This document shows positions 53,205-61,907 of a stretch of 64,000 bases of DNA, in pieces. This DNA comes from Ewingella sp049889095 (lineage in GTDB: Bacteria > Pseudomonadota > Gammaproteobacteria > Enterobacterales > Enterobacteriaceae). The notes under the pieces were generated by a model. That model was given only the letters and a program-made list of their open reading frames with translations, did not search any database and had not been told where the DNA came from. How positions within the stretch are numbered: the first letter of the stretch is position 1; each line of letters opens with the position of its first letter. Position numbers and translations under genes: made by a program. The stretch lies in NCBI GenBank assembly GCA_049889095.1, contig JBLJFK010000011.1, one strand, 5' to 3'.

Positions 53205-54713
53205 TCAGTGCCCGCTGAACAGCTGTTGCTGGTGAAGTAATTGTTCGGAGACAGCGACCAGACTGGCTTCAACTTTTGCCGTCCAGGTAGCGGCGACAAA
53301 CAGGCAGTTCTGCTGCTGGCCAAATTCATGCCTCTGCTGATTGAGTTTAGCTGTGAGCGCTTCAAGGGTATTTTTCATCTCATCAGGTACGGCAATATGC
53401 TCTTTACCCGGCAGTGTCAGCGGAGTTGCCTGGCGGCTGATATCCCTCACCACCAGCTGTAGTTTTTCATCGACTTCAGCATCAATATTTTGTGCAAACC
53501 CTATACCGTTGAGTTTCGCTTTCAGCGCGCCACCTTTATTGAGCCACTCTTCCAGCACCGGCCGCTCGACCAGTAAATGAGAGACCTGGATATCATGCAG
53601 ATGTAGTGGCATTTGCAGCAATAAAGTCAGGTTGGTGGCCGAGAGCGAATCTGGCAGATTGTACTGCGGCTTACGGCTGAAAATACCGGCTTTCTTGTTC
53701 ATTTTAATCGACTGACGAGAGCTCTGTTGTTGTTGATATTGCATCCACTCCTGATTCAATTGGCGCAGCTTCATTAATAATGTTTGCTGCTGGTAGGCCT
53801 GTTCGGTGATCATCTGTTCGATTTGCGTTTGCAAAAGATGATAGGTGTTCAGGTCATGCCACAGACAATCTTTCAGCAGGATCAGGTCGACAGGCGTGAT
53901 GGCCTGACGGCCACTAAAGAAGGCACATGCCTGTAACAGGCGCAGGGCCTTTTTCCAGCGACGGTCGGATACGTAAGGGGCTGTGTCCAGTGCGTCCAGC
54001 CGCTGACGCAACTGGAAAATTAATTCAAAGCAGGGATCGGATAGGATGACTTTATCAATCTCCGGTTGCCATTGTTGATACTCCTCATCGCTGATGCTCA
54101 GCGCTTCGGGCACCGGGTTGGCACTTTCATTCTGGCGCGTGGTGAGTAAGGCGCGGAAATTCTGCTTATCCTGGACTTTATCCAGCCACAGGCGGATTAG
54201 CATACGGTCGTAGAGTGCTTCCAGACTGCCGTCAGCTTCAGGTAGTTCATTGGATGCGCTGACCAGCAGACGCAGAGGAATGGCCTCTTCGCGTTCACCG
54301 TTGCGAAAACGCCGCTCGTTGATGGCGGTTAGCAAGGTATTTAAAATGGCCGGACCGGCTTTCCAGATCTCATCCAGAAAGACGATTTCAGCTTCCGGCA
54401 GGTAGCCCTGCGTCAGGCGCAGATAACGCCCTTCATCTTTCAGAGCTTGAATAGAGAGTGGGCCAAAAACCTCTTCTGGTGTGGAAAAACGGGTCATCAG
54501 GTATTCAAATGCGCGGGCGTTGCGGAAAGCAAATTTCAGGCGTCGAGCAATTAGGCTTTTGGCTATACCCGGCGGCCCAAGTAGAAAGACGCTTTCACCG
54601 CACAGCGCTGCCAGCAGGCACATACGGATAGCTTCCTGACGCTCATATAAGCCGTTTTCTAAAGCATTGGCAAGACGGGTGATCCGTTCTGCAAGTAGGG
54701 GGGAATACGCCAT
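53205..54713 (-). CDS. ravA: MoxR-type AAA+ ATPase RavA
   Basis: A 502-residue hexameric ATPase (E. coli 498). Walker A GPPGIAKS is at residues 46-53, Walker B is EIVFLDEIWKAGPAILNTLL, and sensor 1 is LVSASNELPEADGSLEALYDR. A LARA-type discoid domain follows near residues 330-440, which in E. coli binds the lysine decarboxylase LdcI. It acts with ViaA. Confidence 0.96.
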   Translation of the reverse strand: MAYSPLLAERITRLANALENGLYERQEAIRMCLLAALCGESVFLLGPPGIAKSLIARRLKFAFRNARAFEYLMTRFSTPEEVFGPLSIQALKDEGRYLRLTQGYLPEAEIVFLDEIWKAGPAILNTLLTAINERRFRNGEREEAIPLRLLVSASNELPEADGSLEALYDRMLIRLWLDKVQDKQNFRALLTTRQNESANPVPEALSISDEEYQQWQPEIDKVILSDPCFELIFQLRQRLDALDTAPYVSDRRWKKALRLLQACAFFSGRQAITPVDLILLKDCLWHDLNTYHLLQTQIEQMITEQAYQQQTLLMKLRQLNQEWMQYQQQQSSRQSIKMNKKAGIFSRKPQYNLPDSLSATNLTLLLQMPLHLHDIQVSHLLVERPVLEEWLNKGGALKAKLNGIGFAQNIDAEVDEKLQLVVRDISRQATPLTLPGKEHIAVPDEMKNTLEALTAKLNQQRHEFGQQQNCLFVAATWTAKVEASLVAVSEQLLHQQQLFSGH

Positions 54714-55005
54714 ACTGAGTCTTCCGCTTTCGTTAAATTAATGACATACGTGAATGAATAGTGGACTGGGCAGGGATAATAAACCATGATTTTTTTTAGT
54801 GGTATAGCTTGTTGATTACTAGAAATTTTCTATTATAAAAATTACACCATCTATTGTCCGAACATGTGTTTTCTTACGCACATAAGGATAGGCAATCTGT
54901 TTTATTCGTGCATACTGTGCGCCGTTTAGTGGGCATCAAGGATTGAGCGTACCTTTTTCGTTTACGGAATTCTTTGTCATAAAAGAGCAGCATAAGAAAC
55001 CAATT
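54714..55005. promoter_or_regulatory. ravA-kup divergent promoter region
   Basis: A 292-bp AT-rich gap between the divergent ravA and kup genes. It must hold both promoters; I see no strong consensus elements, repeats or gene in it. Confidence 0.5.
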
Positions 55006-56874
55006 ATGAGCACAGAACATAAACGGTCACTCCCGGCAGTAACCTTGGCCGCCATTGGTGTGGTCTATGGCGACATTGGCACCAGTCCTTTATATACCCT
55101 GAGAGAGTGTTTTTCCGGCCACTATGGCTTCAGTGTTGAACCCAGCGTTGTTTTCGGCTTTCTGTCGCTAATATTCTGGATGCTGATCCTGATTGTCTCG
55201 CTGAAATATCTCACGTTTGTGATGCGTGCAGACAATGCCGGTGAGGGCGGTATCCTGACGCTGATGTCACTGGCAGGAAGAAATACCTCCTCCAGAAACA
55301 CCGCCATACTGGTCATACTGGGGTTGATCGGCGGCAGTTTCTTCTATGGTGAGGTGGTGATAACGCCGGCGATTTCGGTTCTGTCCGCGATGGAAGGTCT
55401 TGAGATTGCTGCGCCGTCACTTGATCCTTATATCGTTCCTCTTTCTATTACCGTTCTTACCTTACTGTTCATTATTCAGAAGCACGGCACCGGCATTGTC
55501 GGCAAGCTGTTTGCGCCGGTAATGCTACTGTGGTTTCTGACGCTGGCGGTGCTGGGTATCAACAGTATTGCTCAAAATCCGGAAGTGCTACGGGCGATGA
55601 ACCCGATGTGGGCGGTTAACTTCTTTATCGAGCACAAGTCCTTCTCGTTCCTGGCTCTCGGTGCCGTGGTGCTGTCGATCACAGGTGTGGAAGCGCTTTA
55701 TGCTGATATGGGCCATTTTGGTAAATTCCCAATTCGTCTGGCATGGTTTAGCTTTGTGTTGCCCTCGCTGGTGCTCAACTACTTCGGTCAGGGCGCACTG
55801 CTGCTGAAAAACCCTGAGGCTATCAAGAACCCGTTCTTTCTGCTGGCACCTGAATGGGCAATTATCCCGCTTCTGATCCTTTCTACTCTCGCCACCATTA
55901 TTGCCTCGCAAGCGGTTATCTCGGGTATCTTCTCCCTGACTCGTCAGGGCGTTCGTTTGGGCTATTTGCCGCCGATGCGCATTATCCACACCTCGGAAAT
56001 GGAAGCGGGACAGATTTATATTCCCGTCATTAACTGGACGCTGTATATCGCCGTGGTGATCGTTATCGCCAGCTTCGAGCACTCCAGTAATCTGGCTGCG
56101 GCCTACGGTATTGCTGTAACCGGCACGATGGTACTGACCAGTATTCTTGCCTGTGCGGTAGCGCTGAAAAACTGGCACTGGAAGCCTTTCCTGGTCGGCA
56201 TTTTGTTAGTTGTGCTGCTCCTTATCGACGTGCCAATGTTTGCCGCTAACGCGACTAAACTGTTCTCCGGTGGCTGGCTACCGCTGACGCTTGGCCTGTG
56301 CATGTTTATCATCATGACGACCTGGAAAAGCGAACGTTTCCGCCTTATGCGGCGTATGCATGAACATGGAAATTCGCTGGAAGCGATGATTGCCTCGCTG
56401 GAGAAATCGCCACCGATGCGCGTTCCGGGGACCGCTGTTTACATGTCGCGTGCAATCAACATCATTCCATTTGCACTGTTACATAACCTCAAGCACAACA
56501 AAGTGTTGCATGAGCGAGTGGTGTTACTGACGCTGCGTACCGAAGATGCGCCTTATGTTCATAACGTCCGGCGTGTCACTATCGAACAGCTATCGCCAAC
56601 CTTCTGGCGAGTTGTCGCCAGCTATGGTTTCAAAGAGACGCCGAACGTGGAGGAGGTCTTCCATCGCTGTGGGCTGGAAGGCTTGCCGTGCAGGATGATG
56701 GAAACCTCGTTCTTTATGTCCCATGAGTCACTGATCCTTACCAAGCGCCCATGGTATCTCTATTTCCGTGGCAAACTGTTTATAGCCTTGAGCCGCAATG
56801 CGTTGCGCGCGCCTGATCAGTTTGAAATTCCACCGAACCGCGTTATCGAGTTGGGAACGCAGGTAGAAATCTGA
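55006..56874 (+). CDS. kup: Low-affinity potassium transporter Kup
   Basis: A 622-residue K+:H+ symporter (E. coli 622) with 12 predicted TM helices and a cytosolic C-terminal domain of about 170 residues. The family motifs are GVVYGDIGTSPLYTLRE (TM1), RADNAGEGGI, GGSFFYGEVVITPAISVLSA and ALYADMGHFGKFPI. It is the constitutive K+ uptake route active at acid pH. The ATG at 55006 (MSTEHKRSLPA) matches E. coli exactly in length; an in-frame ATG 21 codons upstream is not used. Confidence 0.97.
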   Translation: MSTEHKRSLPAVTLAAIGVVYGDIGTSPLYTLRECFSGHYGFSVEPSVVFGFLSLIFWMLILIVSLKYLTFVMRADNAGEGGILTLMSLAGRNTSSRNTAILVILGLIGGSFFYGEVVITPAISVLSAMEGLEIAAPSLDPYIVPLSITVLTLLFIIQKHGTGIVGKLFAPVMLLWFLTLAVLGINSIAQNPEVLRAMNPMWAVNFFIEHKSFSFLALGAVVLSITGVEALYADMGHFGKFPIRLAWFSFVLPSLVLNYFGQGALLLKNPEAIKNPFFLLAPEWAIIPLLILSTLATIIASQAVISGIFSLTRQGVRLGYLPPMRIIHTSEMEAGQIYIPVINWTLYIAVVIVIASFEHSSNLAAAYGIAVTGTMVLTSILACAVALKNWHWKPFLVGILLVVLLLIDVPMFAANATKLFSGGWLPLTLGLCMFIIMTTWKSERFRLMRRMHEHGNSLEAMIASLEKSPPMRVPGTAVYMSRAINIIPFALLHNLKHNKVLHERVVLLTLRTEDAPYVHNVRRVTIEQLSPTFWRVVASYGFKETPNVEEVFHRCGLEGLPCRMMETSFFMSHESLILTKRPWYLYFRGKLFIALSRNALRAPDQFEIPPNRVIELGTQVEI

Positions 56875-56890
56875 TTTTTGACAAGATGGC

Positions 56891-56915
56891 AGAGGGCACC
56901 TTCGGGTGCCCTTTC
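56891..56915 (+). terminator. Rho-independent terminator of kup
   Basis: An 8-bp GC-rich stem AGGGCACC/GGTGCCCT with a stable TTCG tetraloop and a short T-rich tail, 18 nt after the kup stop. Confidence 0.75.
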
Positions 56916-56975
56916 GCATTTCTAAACGCCTAAAAATGCAATAACTCAAATTCCCCGCTCTTTTCTCAATGAACC

Positions 56976-56991
56976 AGCGAAACGTTTCGAC
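56976..56991. promoter_or_regulatory. Upstream RbsR operator (O1)
   Basis: AGCGAAACGTTTCGAC matches the RbsR site core GCGAAACGTTTCG; the outer pair is imperfect. It lies 92 bp before rbsD. A CRP-like sequence (TTCGACGGTGATCACA, 56986-57001; one perfect half-site) overlaps its right edge. Confidence 0.75.
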
Positions 56992-57054
56992 GGTGATCAC
57001 AATTTCGCCACAAGACCATTGCCAGATTTCTAAAGATTCCTAAACTCATCAGTG

Positions 57055-57070
57055 AGCGAAACGTTTCGCT
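57055..57070. promoter_or_regulatory. RbsR operator at the rbsD start (O2)
   Basis: AGCGAAACGTTTCGCT, a perfect 16-bp palindrome identical in core to the E. coli rbs operator, ends 12 bp before the rbsD ATG. RbsR bound here would block initiation. Confidence 0.92.
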
Positions 57071-57082
57071 GTTGGAGTTACT

Positions 57083-57502
57083 ATGAAGAAATCACTGCTT
57101 TTGAATGCCGAAATCTCACATATCATTGCCAGGTTAGGCCACACCGATCAGCTGGTTATTGCTGATGCCGGTTTACCGGTACCCGCATCTTCCCAACGCA
57201 TCGATCTGGCGCTGACTGCAGGTGTCCCCACCTTCTTACAGGTTTTAAAGGTTGTGACACATGAGATGCAGGTTGAGCGGGCGATACTCGCCGGGGAAAT
57301 AATCGAAAAGAATCCTCGACTCCATGAAGCGTTACTCGCGCAGTTGAAACAACTTGAGCAACATCAGGGAAACGCCATTACCTTGGATTACATCAGCCAT
57401 GATGCTTTCAAGGCACAAACTGAACAAAGCCGGGCGGTGATCCGCAGCGGGGAGTGTTCGCCCTATGCGAACATCATTCTGTGTGCCGGCGTAACCTTCT
57501 GA
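57083..57502 (+). CDS. rbsD: D-ribose pyranase RbsD
   Basis: A 139-residue enzyme (E. coli 139) that interconverts pyranose and furanose forms of ribose so that RbsK can use it. The catalytic His20 is in ARLGHTDQLVIADAG, and the C-terminal GECSPYANIILCAGVTF closes the ring-site. First gene of rbsDACBKR, 7 bp before rbsA. Confidence 0.97.
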   Translation: MKKSLLLNAEISHIIARLGHTDQLVIADAGLPVPASSQRIDLALTAGVPTFLQVLKVVTHEMQVERAILAGEIIEKNPRLHEALLAQLKQLEQHQGNAITLDYISHDAFKAQTEQSRAVIRSGECSPYANIILCAGVTF

Positions 57503-57509
57503 GGCCTTT

Positions 57510-59015
57510 ATGCAACCTTTGCTGCAACTTACAGGGATTGATAAAGCGTTTCCTGGCGTAAAAGCACTTTCCGGTGCGGCGTTGAGCGTCTATCCGGGAC
57601 GTGTTATGGCGCTGGTGGGTGAAAACGGCGCGGGCAAGTCCACCATGATGAAAGTGCTGACGGGTATCTACCAAAAGGATGCCGGTTCAGTCTATTTCCT
57701 TGGTAAGGAAGCCGCATTCAACGGCCCTAAAGCTTCACAGGATGCCGGGATTGGCATTATCCATCAGGAACTCAACCTGATCCCTCAGTTGACCATTGCT
57801 GAGAACATCTTTCTTGGCCGCGAATTCGTTAACGGTTTTGGCCGCATCAACTGGAAAAAGATGTATGCCGAGGCAGACAAACTGCTCGCTCGTCTGAATC
57901 TGCGCTATAGCAGCCATCGGCTGGTCGGCGAACTGTCGATAGGCGACCAGCAAATGGTGGAAATCGCCAAAGTACTGAGCTTTGAATCGCGTGTCATCAT
58001 CATGGATGAACCTACTGATGCGCTGACCGATACCGAAACCGCCTCTTTATTTAACGTGATCCGTGAATTGAAATCTGCGGGTTGTGGCGTGGTCTACATC
58101 TCGCATAGGCTTAAAGAGATTTTTGAAATTTGCGATGACGTTACCGTGTTCCGGGATGGGCAGTTCATTGCTGAACGCCCAGTCAGCGAATTGCAGGAAG
58201 ATACCCTGATTGAAATGATGGTGGGCCGCAAACTAGAAGAGCAATATCCGCGCCTGAATCAGGAACGCGGTGCCCTGCGTTTACAGGTGCGTAACCTTTC
58301 TGGTCCCGGCGTTGAAGACGTTAGTTTCAATTTATACGGTGGAGAAATTCTCGGTGTCTCCGGTTTGATGGGAGCAGGGCGCACCGAACTGATGAAGATT
58401 TTATACGGCGCGCTGCCGCGTAAAGCGGGTTATGTGGCTCTGGATGGTCGCGAAGTGGTGACTCACTCGCCTCAGGACGGTCTGGCGAACGGTATTGTTT
58501 ATATCTCAGAAGACCGTAAGCGTGATGGTCTGGTGCTCGGGATGTCAGTCAAAGAGAACATGTCGCTGACGGCGCTGCGCTATTTCAGCCGTGCAGGCGG
58601 TAGTCTCAGGCATGCCGACGAGCAGCAGGCTGTAGGTGATTTCATCCGCATGTTTAATATCAAAACACCGTCAATGATGCAGCCTATTGGGTTGCTGTCT
58701 GGCGGTAACCAGCAAAAAGTGGCGATTGCCCGTGGGCTGATGACCCGCCCTAAAATATTGATCCTCGACGAACCGACGCGTGGCGTTGACGTCGGTGCCA
58801 AGAAAGAGATTTACCAGCTTATAAACCAGTTCAAGCGCGAGGGTTTAAGCATCATTTTAGTTTCCTCTGAAATGCCGGAAGTAATGGGCATGAGTGACCG
58901 GATCCTGGTGATGCATGAAGGCCATTTAAGCGGTGAATTCCCGATAGAACAGGCAACGCAAGAAGTGTTGATGGCAGCCGCTGTCGGCAAGCAATACGGC
59001 GTGACGCAGGAGTAA
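57510..59015 (+). CDS. rbsA: Ribose ABC transporter ATP-binding protein RbsA
   Basis: A 501-residue double ATPase (E. coli 501). The first cassette has Walker A GENGAGKST (residues 37-45), LSIGDQQMVEIAK and IIMDEPTDAL. The second has a degenerate Walker A GLMGAGRTE but a normal signature LLSGGNQQKVAIARGL and ILDEPTRGVDVG, as usual for RbsA. It powers ribose import through RbsC. Confidence 0.98.
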   Translation: MQPLLQLTGIDKAFPGVKALSGAALSVYPGRVMALVGENGAGKSTMMKVLTGIYQKDAGSVYFLGKEAAFNGPKASQDAGIGIIHQELNLIPQLTIAENIFLGREFVNGFGRINWKKMYAEADKLLARLNLRYSSHRLVGELSIGDQQMVEIAKVLSFESRVIIMDEPTDALTDTETASLFNVIRELKSAGCGVVYISHRLKEIFEICDDVTVFRDGQFIAERPVSELQEDTLIEMMVGRKLEEQYPRLNQERGALRLQVRNLSGPGVEDVSFNLYGGEILGVSGLMGAGRTELMKILYGALPRKAGYVALDGREVVTHSPQDGLANGIVYISEDRKRDGLVLGMSVKENMSLTALRYFSRAGGSLRHADEQQAVGDFIRMFNIKTPSMMQPIGLLSGGNQQKVAIARGLMTRPKILILDEPTRGVDVGAKKEIYQLINQFKREGLSIILVSSEMPEVMGMSDRILVMHEGHLSGEFPIEQATQEVLMAAAVGKQYGVTQE

Positions 59016-59021
59016 TCAACT

Positions 59022-59993
59022 ATGAGTTCTCAAACATTGTCAGCGAAAAAACGCTGGTTCACTAAAGAATGGTTATTAGAGCAGAAATCGCTGATTGCGC
59101 TGCTGGTGCTGATTGCCGTGGTCTCTTCGATGAGCCCGAATTTCTTCACGGTGAATAACCTGTTCAATATTCTTCAACAGACGTCCGTCAACGCCATTAT
59201 GGCTGTAGGTATGACGCTGGTGATTCTGACATCGGGTATCGATCTGTCAGTGGGTTCTCTTCTGGCGTTGTCCGGTGCGGTTGCGGCTTCGGTGGTCGGG
59301 TTGGAAGTGAATGCGCTGGTGGCCGTGGCGGCAGCGCTGGCCGTGGGGGCCGGAGTTGGCGCCATAACCGGGATCATTGTCGCCAAAGGTAAAGTTCAGG
59401 CATTCATCGCCACTTTGGTGATGATGTTGCTGCTGCGCGGGGTGACGATGGTTTACACCAACGGCAGCCCGATAAGCACCGGTTTCACTGATGTTGCAGA
59501 TACCTTTGGCTGGTTTGGTATTGGTCGCCCACTCGGCGTTCCTACACCGGTCTGGTTGATGGTAGTGGTGTTTGCTGCGGCCTGGTACATGCTGCATCAC
59601 ACCCGTTTAGGTCGCTATATCTATGCGCTGGGCGGTAACGAGTCTGCTACGCGTCTGTCAGGTATCAGCGTTGATAAAGTGAAAATTATCGTCTACTCCC
59701 TGTGCGGTCTATTAGCGGCTTTGGCTGGCATTATTGAAGTGGCGCGTTTGTCTTCTGCGCAACCTACTGCCGGTACCGGTTACGAGCTGGACGCGATTGC
59801 CGCTGTTGTTTTGGGAGGAACCAGCCTGTCAGGTGGTAAAGGACGTATTGTCGGAACGTTGATCGGTGCACTGATCCTCGGTTTCCTGAATAACGGTTTG
59901 AATTTATTAGGTGTCTCCTCCTACTACCAAATGATCGTCAAAGCAGTCGTCATTTTGCTGGCGGTTTTGGTAGATAACAAAAGCAACAAATAA
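59022..59993 (+). CDS. rbsC: Ribose ABC transporter permease RbsC
   Basis: A 323-residue inner-membrane permease (E. coli 321) with 8-10 hydrophobic segments. The BPD_transp_2 family motif is YALGGNESATRLSGISVDKV, the coupling region to RbsA, and LTSGIDLSVGSLLALSGAVA and AVVLGGTSLSGGKGRIVGT are also conserved. It starts 6 bp after rbsA. Confidence 0.98.
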   Translation: MSSQTLSAKKRWFTKEWLLEQKSLIALLVLIAVVSSMSPNFFTVNNLFNILQQTSVNAIMAVGMTLVILTSGIDLSVGSLLALSGAVAASVVGLEVNALVAVAAALAVGAGVGAITGIIVAKGKVQAFIATLVMMLLLRGVTMVYTNGSPISTGFTDVADTFGWFGIGRPLGVPTPVWLMVVVFAAAWYMLHHTRLGRYIYALGGNESATRLSGISVDKVKIIVYSLCGLLAALAGIIEVARLSSAQPTAGTGYELDAIAAVVLGGTSLSGGKGRIVGTLIGALILGFLNNGLNLLGVSSYYQMIVKAVVILLAVLVDNKSNK

Positions 59994-60016
59994 TCTCTCC
60001 TACAGGAATTATGACC

Positions 60017-60907
60017 ATGAATATGAAAAAATTGGCAGTCTGGGTTTCCGCCGCAGCAATCACCGCCTCGTTCAGTGCCAACGTGCTGGCAAAAGACACT
60101 ATCGCGCTGGTAGTTTCTACGCTGAATAACCCGTTCTTTGTTTCGATGAAAGACGGTGCACAGAAAGAAGCTGACAAACTGGGCTACAACCTGGTGGTGT
60201 TGGATTCACAGAACAACCCGGCGAAAGAGCTTGCTAACGTGCAGGACTTGACAGTACGCGGCACCAAGCTGCTGTTGATCAACCCAACCGACTCTGACGC
60301 AGTAGGTAACGCCGTGGCGATGGCCAATCAGGCTAAGATCCCTGTTATCACTTTGGACCGTCAGGCGACCAAAGGTGTGGTTGCCAGTCATGTTGCTTCT
60401 GATAACGCCTTCGGCGGTAAAATGGCTGGCGATTACATTGCCAAGAAACTGGGCGAAAACGCTAAAGTTATCGAACTGGAAGGCATTGCCGGTACGTCGG
60501 TTGCCCGTGAACGTGGTAAAGGTTTTGCACAGTCTGCTGAAAAACATCATTTCGTGATGCTCGCCACTCAGCCTGCTGACTTCGACCGTACTAAAGGCCT
60601 CAACGTTATGCAGAACTTGCTGACTGCACATCCTGACGTGCAAGCTGTGTTCGCGCAGAATGACGAAATGGCGCTGGGCGCTCTGCGTGCTCTGCAAACC
60701 GCCGGTAAAACTGATGTGCTGGTGGTAGGTTTTGATGGCACTGAAGACGGCATCAAAGCGGTTAACAGCGGTAAAATGGGCGCTACCGTTGCGCAACGTC
60801 CTGACCAAATTGGTGTGATTGGTGTGCAGACTGCGGATAAAGTGCTGAAAGGCGAGAAAGTACCTGCCGTTATTCCGGTTGACCTGAAACTGGTTGCTCA
60901 GCCTTAA
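60017..60907 (+). CDS. rbsB: Periplasmic D-ribose-binding protein RbsB
   Basis: A 296-residue exported binding protein (E. coli 296). The signal peptide is residues 1-25 (cleavage after VLA, before KDTIALVVS). Ribose contacts are in STLNNPFFVS, LDSQNNPAKE, LDRQAT, FAQNDEMALGA and GFDGTEDG. It feeds RbsAC and also signals to the Trg chemoreceptor in E. coli. The ATG at 60017 (MNMKKLAV) is preferred because AGGA lies 9 nt upstream; the ATG at 60011 is too close to it. Confidence 0.97.
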   Translation: MNMKKLAVWVSAAAITASFSANVLAKDTIALVVSTLNNPFFVSMKDGAQKEADKLGYNLVVLDSQNNPAKELANVQDLTVRGTKLLLINPTDSDAVGNAVAMANQAKIPVITLDRQATKGVVASHVASDNAFGGKMAGDYIAKKLGENAKVIELEGIAGTSVARERGKGFAQSAEKHHFVMLATQPADFDRTKGLNVMQNLLTAHPDVQAVFAQNDEMALGALRALQTAGKTDVLVVGFDGTEDGIKAVNSGKMGATVAQRPDQIGVIGVQTADKVLKGEKVPAVIPVDLKLVAQP

Positions 60908-60932
60908 TTTTACGGTTTTGATTGACGGTATC

Positions 60933-60957
60933 TGCGCCATCCTTACCGGGTGGCGCA
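60933..60957 (+). promoter_or_regulatory. Hairpin between rbsB and rbsK
   Basis: The stem TGCGCCA/TGGCGCA with inner CC/GG pairs has no T tract. It lies 25 nt after rbsB and probably protects the abundant rbsB message from 3' decay while letting some transcription continue to rbsK (inference). Confidence 0.55.
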
Positions 60958-60977
60958 ATATGACTCAGGAAACACAA

Positions 60978-61907
60978 ATGGATACAGGTAAACTGGTGGT
61001 TCTTGGCAGTATCAATGCCGACCATATTCTTAATATCGAACAATTCCCTCAACCTGGCGAAACGGTGATCGGTAAACAGTATACCGTGGCGTTTGGTGGC
61101 AAAGGTGCTAACCAGGCCGTGGCTGCTGGTCGTGCTGGCGCAGATATTTCCTTTATCGCCTGCGTCGGGGAGGATGACATTGGTGAGCGCGTTCGCAAAC
61201 AACTGGCGAGTGACAACATTGATACGTCGCCTGTAGAAGCCATCTCCGACACCACGACCGGTGTTGCGTTGATCTTTGTGAATGCTGAAGGTGAAAATGT
61301 TATTGGCATTGATGCTGGCGCTAATAAAGCAGTGACTCCTGAGTACCTGAATCGTTACCAACAGGAGATCATCGAGGCGTCAGCTTTACTGATGCAGCTT
61401 GAGTCACCTCTGGAAACGGTTATTGCTGCCGCTCAACTGGCGAAACAGCACAATACCCAAGTGATCCTCAACCCAGCTCCGGCCTGTGAATTACCTGCTG
61501 AGCTCTTATCGCTGGTGGATATTATCACCCCGAATGAGACAGAGGCTGAGCGTCTGACCGGAGTTCAGGTCAATAACAATGAAGATGCAGCCCGCGCGGC
61601 GAAAGCGCTGCATGAGAAAGGTATCGAGACCGTCATTATTACGCTGGGCAGCAAAGGGGTTTGGCTGAGCCAGAAAGGTGAGGGCAAACAGATGGTCGGT
61701 TTCCGCGTTAAAGCCGTAGATACTATTGCTGCTGGCGACACCTTTAATGGTGCGTTAGTGACGTCTTTGCTGGAAGGTAAATCAATGGAAAGCGCTGTGC
61801 GTTTTGCCCATGCCGCCGCCGCAATTGCCGTAACCCGTCCAGGTGCACAACCTTCGGTGCCATGGCGTCATGAAATCGATGATTTCTTAGCGTGTCAGGA
61901 GTCCTGA
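60978..61907 (+). CDS. rbsK: Ribokinase RbsK
   Basis: A 309-residue PfkB-family kinase (E. coli 309) that makes ribose 5-phosphate. Signature 1 is AFGGKGANQAVAAGRAGA, and signature 2 with the catalytic Asp is DTIAAGDTFNGALV. TPNETEAE binds ATP and the Mg ion. The ATG at 60978 (MDTGKLVVLG) has AGGA 8 nt upstream and gives the E. coli length; the ATG at 60960 is the alternative. Its stop codon touches the rbsR start. Confidence 0.96.
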   Translation: MDTGKLVVLGSINADHILNIEQFPQPGETVIGKQYTVAFGGKGANQAVAAGRAGADISFIACVGEDDIGERVRKQLASDNIDTSPVEAISDTTTGVALIFVNAEGENVIGIDAGANKAVTPEYLNRYQQEIIEASALLMQLESPLETVIAAAQLAKQHNTQVILNPAPACELPAELLSLVDIITPNETEAERLTGVQVNNNEDAARAAKALHEKGIETVIITLGSKGVWLSQKGEGKQMVGFRVKAVDTIAAGDTFNGALVTSLLEGKSMESAVRFAHAAAAIAVTRPGAQPSVPWRHEIDDFLACQES

